Source: Pseudanabaena biceps
GTDB lineage: Bacteria; Cyanobacteriota; Cyanobacteriia; Pseudanabaenales; Pseudanabaenaceae
Assembly (NCBI GenBank): GCA_013361095.1
Contig: JAATWA010000002.1
Span: 62,001 to 126,000, forward strand
DNA length: 64,000 nucleotides
Direction of reading: 5' to 3'
The notes beneath the pieces were generated by a model, which saw only the letters and a program-made list of their open reading frames with translations, did no database searches and was not told where the DNA came from. Positions 59,972-64,000 of the stretch are shown one piece after another. The translations under genes and the position numbers were made by a program. The stretch's first letter is position 1. Each line of letters opens with the position of its first letter.

Positions 59972-60154
59972 ATGAGAGCAGTGAAAGTTAATGGTACGGT
60001 TGATCGCCAAGAGCCTTTATTGCTGGATCAGCCTATTGATGTGGATATGTGCGGTGCAGTACGAGTGATTGTGCTATTTTTAGAACCAATTGAAGAGGTC
60101 AAGGCAATTTTGGAAAGGGCTTTGCAGCAAGACTTAAGATTAATGTTCAACTAA
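59972..60154 (+). CDS. Small antitoxin-like protein
   Basis: A 60-residue protein beginning MRAVKVNGTVDRQEPLLLDQPIDVD followed by VRVIVLFLEP. This short beta-rich pattern (a strand starting V.G.V, then LDQP, then V.VIVL) is seen in small cyanobacterial proteins placed before PIN or RelE toxins. No toxin follows; the DUF202 gene starts 2 bp downstream. Either an orphan or truncated antitoxin, or a small partner of DUF202. Uncertain. Confidence 0.45.
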   Translation: MRAVKVNGTVDRQEPLLLDQPIDVDMCGAVRVIVLFLEPIEEVKAILERALQQDLRLMFN

Positions 60155-60156
60155 AA

Positions 60157-60531
60157 ATGTCCAGACCGCCTAAAATTGACCGTCAGCGCGAACATCAAGC
60201 CAACGAACGAACTTTTCTAGCTTGGCTACGCACTTCTATTTCCCTAATTGGATTTGGATTTGCGATCGCCCGATTTGGTGTTTTGGTTAGGCAATTAGAG
60301 ATTACAGTCACTCCGAAAATACCCCGCCGACATTCCTTTGTTAACTCTGAAAATCTTGGCATAGCATTGGTTGTATTTGGCATTGTGGTAATTGCAGCCG
60401 CATTGTGGAGCCACAATCACAGTTACTGGCAGATTGAACGTGGTGACTATCGACCTAATCGCTTAATGATTTGGATAACCACAGTGGTGGTAATAGTTTT
60501 AGGAATTCTAAGCTTGACATTCATGCTGTAG
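60157..60531 (+). CDS. DUF202 (YidH-type) inner-membrane protein
   Basis: A 124-residue protein starting SRPPKIDRQREHQANERTFLAWLRTSISLIGFGFAIARFG, the diagnostic DUF202 N-terminus, followed by two more transmembrane helices (LGIALVVFGIVVIAAALW and MIWITTVVVIVLGILSLTF). YidH-like proteins have no established function. The gene starts 2 bp after the small gene at 59972. Confidence 0.9.
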   Translation: MSRPPKIDRQREHQANERTFLAWLRTSISLIGFGFAIARFGVLVRQLEITVTPKIPRRHSFVNSENLGIALVVFGIVVIAAALWSHNHSYWQIERGDYRPNRLMIWITTVVVIVLGILSLTFML

Positions 60532-60588
60532 ACGGATATGGCAATATTAAGCTATGGCATATAAACAGCTACATCATATTTATCGAGC

Positions 60589-60738
60589 GATGGCCATCGC
60601 TCTCGCAAAACGGGAGGGACAGGTTTAGGCTTGGCGATCGCCCAAGCGATCATGCATTATCACCAATGTCATCTCACTGTCGAGAGCGATCGCAGTCAAG
60701 GCAGTTTATTTATGATTCACTTGCCTTGCGTTCATTAG
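60589..60738 (+). pseudogene. Histidine kinase C-terminal relic (second rppB copy)
   Basis: In frame it reads DGHRSRKTGGTGLGLAIAQA, then IMHYHQCHLTVESDRSQGS, then LFMIHLPCVH-stop, which matches the last part of RppB (46640-48031), including the G2 box. A one-base loss occurs just before (TATCGAGC-GATGGC). The rest of the kinase is gone. It is in the opposite orientation to the intact gene. Confidence 0.85.
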
Positions 60739-60740
60739 CA

Positions 60741-61589
60741 TCATGAGACTTGACTATTTTTTTGGGAAACTGTGTCGGGAAAACGGCGACGCAATCCGTA
60801 CAGCCAAACTAGACCCAAAATGCCTAATGCGATCGCCACAAGACTGATGATTTGGGCAGTACGAAGCGATCCAAACATCAGGCTATCTGTCCGCAAACCT
60901 TCAATCCAAAAGCGTCCTAGACTATAGGTGATCGCATAAGTCATGGTTAACGTCCCAGTTCTGATTTTGGGGAATCTGAAGAATAGAAACATCAAGATCG
61001 CGAATACACCAATATTCCAGACTGATTCATATAGAAATGTAGGATGGAAGTATGACTCGTTTACAAATTCGGGTGGACGGCGATCTACAGGAATTAATAA
61101 TTTCCAAGGGAGATCGGTGGATCTACCAAAAGCCTCAGAATTAAAGAAATTGCCCCAACGCCCAATTGCTTGACCTAAAATCAATGCAGGCATAACAATA
61201 TCCGCCATTAACCATGCTGAGATTCTTTGGCGTTGGCAAAAAATAATTGTGACAACTGCACCGCCAATAATTGCACCATGAATTGCGATGCCGCCTTCCC
61301 AAATTGCAAAAGCCTTATACCAAGCTTGATTTTGGAAGCGCTGCCATTCAAATAAAACATAATATAGACGGGCGCAGGGAATAGCGCCAACCACTAACCA
61401 AATCGCTAGATTGCGGACCACATCTGGATCAATACCACGTTTTTTCGCAAGTTTCTGAGCTAATAGTGTGCCGATAACAACTGCGGAGGCAATCAGCATT
61501 CCGTACCAACGAATCGAAAATGATCCAATTCCAAAGGCGATCGGACCTGGAGATGTAAACTCAAATGCAAATGTTAAGAAGTTAAGCAT
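60741..61589 (-). CDS. lgt: Prolipoprotein diacylglyceryl transferase
   Basis: From ATG 61589 (a start at 61637 would add 16 residues, less likely): 282 residues, seven transmembrane helices. Family motifs are IRWYGMLIASAVVIG, IPCARLYYVLF, HGAIIGG, GRWGNFFNSEAFG and LYESVWN. The Arg and His residues needed for transfer of diacylglycerol from phosphatidylglycerol to lipoprotein Cys are present. Essential or near-essential in most bacteria and normally chromosomal. Gene is intact. Confidence 0.95.
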   Translation of the reverse strand: MLNFLTFAFEFTSPGPIAFGIGSFSIRWYGMLIASAVVIGTLLAQKLAKKRGIDPDVVRNLAIWLVVGAIPCARLYYVLFEWQRFQNQAWYKAFAIWEGGIAIHGAIIGGAVVTIIFCQRQRISAWLMADIVMPALILGQAIGRWGNFFNSEAFGRSTDLPWKLLIPVDRRPPEFVNESYFHPTFLYESVWNIGVFAILMFLFFRFPKIRTGTLTMTYAITYSLGRFWIEGLRTDSLMFGSLRTAQIISLVAIALGILGLVWLYGLRRRFPDTVSQKNSQVS

Positions 61590-61663
61590 TAGGAATTGTG
61601 TTGTGTGAAGTTGAAACAAGAATCTATTCAAAAACAAAATGATGCTTACAGCATTTTTAATGG

Positions 61664-62014
61664 TTAATAATCAGACAACATATAAAGAAAGTTACGATCG
61701 CCTTGATAGCCTGACAAATCTGCAAGCTTTTGGAGCGATTGCTCACCCTGATAAAACTTACCATTAATATCCCATGTAGGTACTGTTTGAATTTTGGCTG
61801 CTTCACATAATTGAGGTTGAGCATTCTTTCCATCGGGTAAGCATTCAATCCAATTCAATTCAGCTAAAGCTTCTTTGCCAAATAATTGCTTTTGTTTATA
61901 GCAATGGGGACAAGTGTAGAGAACATACATCTTTGCACCGACTTGTTTGAGATGCTTTGCTAGAGCAATTTCGGAAGTGCCTGAAGTCGTTGTAACTTCC
62001 CAGCCTATTCCCTT
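61664..62014 (-). pseudogene. VKOR-thioredoxin fusion: only the thioredoxin tail left
   Basis: An open frame from 62014 to 61664 reads KGIGWEVTTTSG, SEIALAKHLKQVGAKMYVLYTCPHC..., the linker and CPHC thioredoxin-like domain of cyanobacterial vitamin K epoxide reductase fusions. It is complete to the end (SGYQGDRNFLYMLSDY). A stop codon lies just upstream (62015-62017), and the VKOR membrane helices are missing. From ATG 61930 it could still yield an 88-residue thioredoxin-like protein, but without a VKOR or signal peptide the original role in periplasmic disulfide formation is lost. Confidence 0.78.
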
Positions 62015-62207
62015 CTATGGAATGGATATCAACTAGATGATTTCATAATCCTAATTTATCTTCAGATACCTTTGTTGAGCGGAAAGTTACAAAATAAAAT
62101 TGACTTTTTTTATGCAATTTCATCATGGCTTCATTTTCTTAATTTATTGTCAAACTATTAGCTAAATAGTTACAAACAAATACAGACTGAGTTAGGATAA
62201 CTGAATC

Positions 62208-63716
62208 TTGCATCAACACATTAAAAAACCAATATTCTCCCCAGAATGTTTTGCGATCGCTTCTCTTATTGGGATTAGCACTAGTATGACATTTTCCTTG
62301 TTCTGGGTAAGAGAGATTACTGCTGAACCTTCGATAACTAATTCCCCTTCACCCTCTAAAAACTCTGACAGTCACAGTCAGGGATATCTAGAGCCAATTA
62401 AGCTAGATCAGAAAGCCGATCCCTTACAGTTACCAACAAAGCCTGAAGAGGTCAAGCTGCAAGTTGTACAGCCACTTACCTTAGAACAAGCAATCCAAAT
62501 AGCCCAAGAGCATAACCGTGAGTTACAAATCGCTGAACGTACCCTTCAACGTAATGAAGCGGCGTTAAGGCAAGTCCAAGCAACTCAACTCCCTACTCTT
62601 AATTTAGAAACAGAATTTGCCAACGAACGAGATGCGAAAGATACTCTTGATGAGTTGAAAAAAGGTGAGATTGAGCAAACAGGGAACCTGCTCACAGGTA
62701 AGCTCGAATTGAACTATGACTTATTTAATGGTGGAAGACGATCTGCAAAGATCGCTTCCTCTGAAGCATTAGTGCGCTCTGACCAATTAGAAGTAACCCG
62801 CCTAAAAGAGCAAGTTCGACTAGAAATATCTAATGCTTACTACGATCTACAGGAAGCTTCGGAGCAGGTAAGAATTACCCAAGCAGCAACCCAAAATGCT
62901 CAAAAAAGTCTGATTGACGCTGAAGCATTAGAAAAAGGAGGCAGAGTTTCAAAATACGATATTCTCAAATCAAGAGTTCAACTGGCTAATGCTGAACAAG
63001 AATTTGTTCAAGCACAGAGCGCTTTAGAAATTGCCCGTCGGCAGTTATTGCCCCTATTTGGTTTAGTGCAATCTATTGATTTCACGGCTTCCGATACAGT
63101 GCAGCCACAAGAACAGTGGCAACAGTCCCTTGAAGAGAGCATCATTCTTGCTTTTAAAAATCGTCCCGAATTAGAACAACAACTTTCACAACGTCAAATT
63201 AGCGAACAGCAACGCATTATTGCGCTCAGTGAAACGCAGCCACAAATTGGTCTATTTGCCAACTATCAAGTGCGAGACAACTTGAGCGATCGCTTCAATA
63301 CAGTAGATGGCTATGCTGTTGGCATTAGATTACGTTGGAACTTATTCGATGGTGGAGCAGCCTTAGCAGGGTCGCAACAAGAAGAAGCAAATAAGGCGAT
63401 CGCTGAAACTCGTTTTGTTGATACCAGAAATCAGATTCGCTTTCAAGTTGAACGAGCTTACAAAACATTACAAGCAAATACTAAAAATATTAAGACATCA
63501 GAATTCGCATTAAAACAGGCAAAAGAAGGACTAGAAATTGCTCGTTTACAGTTTAAGGCAGAAGTAGCCACTCAGCTTGATGTAATCGTTGCTGAAAATG
63601 AACTTACTCGTGCAGAAGTAAATCGTATCAAATCCATTCTTAATTACAACCGCGCTTTAACTGCTTTACAGCGTGCAGTAAGTAGTAGAAACTTATCCAA
63701 AGAGGTTTCCAAATGA
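62208..63716 (+). CDS. TolC-family outer-membrane efflux protein
   Basis: A 502-residue protein beginning at TTG 62208, with an AGGA ribosome site 10 bp upstream. An ATG 78 bp later (MTFSLFW) is the alternative. A signal-like hydrophobic segment (about 13-35) precedes two OEP domains with the typical helices: LTLEQAIQIAQEHNRELQIAERTLQRNEAALRQ and LEEQLSQRQISEQQRIIAL, with VGIRLRWNLFDGGAALAGSQ in the second half (NLFDGG repeated as YDLFNGG). It could serve as the outer channel for the RND pump at 50924; the genes are not adjacent. Full length. Confidence 0.9.
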   Translation: MHQHIKKPIFSPECFAIASLIGISTSMTFSLFWVREITAEPSITNSPSPSKNSDSHSQGYLEPIKLDQKADPLQLPTKPEEVKLQVVQPLTLEQAIQIAQEHNRELQIAERTLQRNEAALRQVQATQLPTLNLETEFANERDAKDTLDELKKGEIEQTGNLLTGKLELNYDLFNGGRRSAKIASSEALVRSDQLEVTRLKEQVRLEISNAYYDLQEASEQVRITQAATQNAQKSLIDAEALEKGGRVSKYDILKSRVQLANAEQEFVQAQSALEIARRQLLPLFGLVQSIDFTASDTVQPQEQWQQSLEESIILAFKNRPELEQQLSQRQISEQQRIIALSETQPQIGLFANYQVRDNLSDRFNTVDGYAVGIRLRWNLFDGGAALAGSQQEEANKAIAETRFVDTRNQIRFQVERAYKTLQANTKNIKTSEFALKQAKEGLEIARLQFKAEVATQLDVIVAENELTRAEVNRIKSILNYNRALTALQRAVSSRNLSKEVSK

Positions 63717-63750
63717 TAATTAAAATTTCTTAATCTCCAAATTGTCTGGA

Positions 63751-64000
63751 CTAATTCTCCACAGCGATCGCGCCGTGAAACATCCCCATGCCACAGCTAA
63801 ACTGAAACATTCCCACAGTTTGCGGCGTAAATTCTACAGGTGTAGTTTGATTAAGAACTAGGTCTTGAGCAACATGGAAGTCAGGGAAGAGAACTTTCTC
63901 TAGACAACTACTTGGATCTCGGCGATCGAACTGCAATCGAACGGGCTGACCGCGTTTAACTGTTACCAAAGAAGGTACGTAGCCACCATCGACGGTGATT
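63751..64000 (-). CDS. Cupredoxin-domain protein, 5'-partial
   Basis: The frame is open to the end of the window, reading ITVDGGYVPSLVTVKRGQPV and then RLQFDRRDPSSCLEKVLFPD before FHVAQDLVLN. It ends GMFQFSCGMGMFHGAIAVEN-stop. The Cys/Met/His set in SCGMGMFHG and the earlier SSC are the kind of ligands that bind copper in cupredoxin_1-type domains linked to copper efflux. Because the 5' end is missing, the rest (possibly a longer periplasmic or copper ATPase-associated protein) is unknown. A relic copy is at 59488-59661. Confidence 0.8.
   Translation of the reverse strand, partial: ITVDGGYVPSLVTVKRGQPVRLQFDRRDPSSCLEKVLFPDFHVAQDLVLNQTTPVEFTPQTVGMFQFSCGMGMFHGAIAVEN

Noticed and set aside
1..64000. 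tRNA or rRNA genes
   Set aside because: No cloverleaf-like or rRNA-like sequence was noticed on either strand by eye; a tRNAscan run would be needed to be sure.

Overview
The window looks cyanobacterial. The HIP1 octamer GCGATCGC recurs throughout, and several families are typical of cyanobacteria: XisH/XisI, Uma2, an RppA/RppB-type two-component pair, ISKra4- and IS701-type transposases, and many type II toxin-antitoxin (TA) modules. A filamentous, Pseudanabaena-like genome is a guess from gene style. Housekeeping genes (mfd, lgt, recD2) sit in the same stretch as conjugation genes and a candidate replication/transfer region. This suggests either a chromosome carrying an integrated conjugative element or a large plasmid/chromid; the sequence alone does not decide.

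Layout. 1-1734: end of a PRTRC-type (ubiquitin-like) operon, with an F-like gene, an E2-like B gene and a truncated A gene. 1818-3008: two TA modules, the first bracketed by a 46-bp direct repeat. 3181-6724: a trypco1 gene and a trypsin-STAND-TPR gene, a likely conflict/defence pair. 6838-13363: an orphan antitoxin-like gene, a protein with five helix-turn-helix units, a ParA-like ATPase and partners, 22-bp iterons, inverted repeats resembling an oriT, and mobC-mobA. 13360-17285: a membrane-anchored alpha/beta hydrolase and RecD2. 17327-22502: accessory zone with a TA pair between 64-bp direct repeats, an AT-rich gene split by an ISKra4-type element, xisHI, and an antitoxin-like/PIN pair. 22524-30167: mfd, Uma2, DUF1993, and a topoisomerase I gene whose 3' end has been cut off by an IS1-type insertion. 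30260-44722: a YhcG-type nuclease and a type IV secretion/conjugation cluster on the minus strand (VirB2-, VirB3-, VirB4-, VirB5-, VirB6- and VirB8-like proteins, then VirD4/TraD and accessory proteins), interrupted by an AT-rich block of unrelated genes. 45559-64000: SDR, rppB-rppA, CorC-like protein, a metal RND pump with an unusually short adaptor, muramidase, anion permease, MscS, DUF202, lgt, TolC and a cupredoxin at the window edge.

Three insertion events can be read in detail. The ISKra4-type element (18674-19859) has a 9-bp target duplication and splits a 351-residue gene. The IS1-type element (27476-28252) has an 8-bp duplication and replaces the last 53 residues of TopA with one tryptophan. 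A decayed IS1 end lies at 55301-55397. The right third also carries many gene relics: a histidine kinase C-terminus, a cupredoxin copy, a VKOR-thioredoxin tail, and IS701 and IS630 fragments.

Functionally, the relaxase, MobC, VirD4 and VirB proteins could form a transfer system, although no VirB9, VirB10 or VirB11 homologue was recognised. RppAB, CusA-like pump, short adaptor and TolC could form a metal-response and efflux group.
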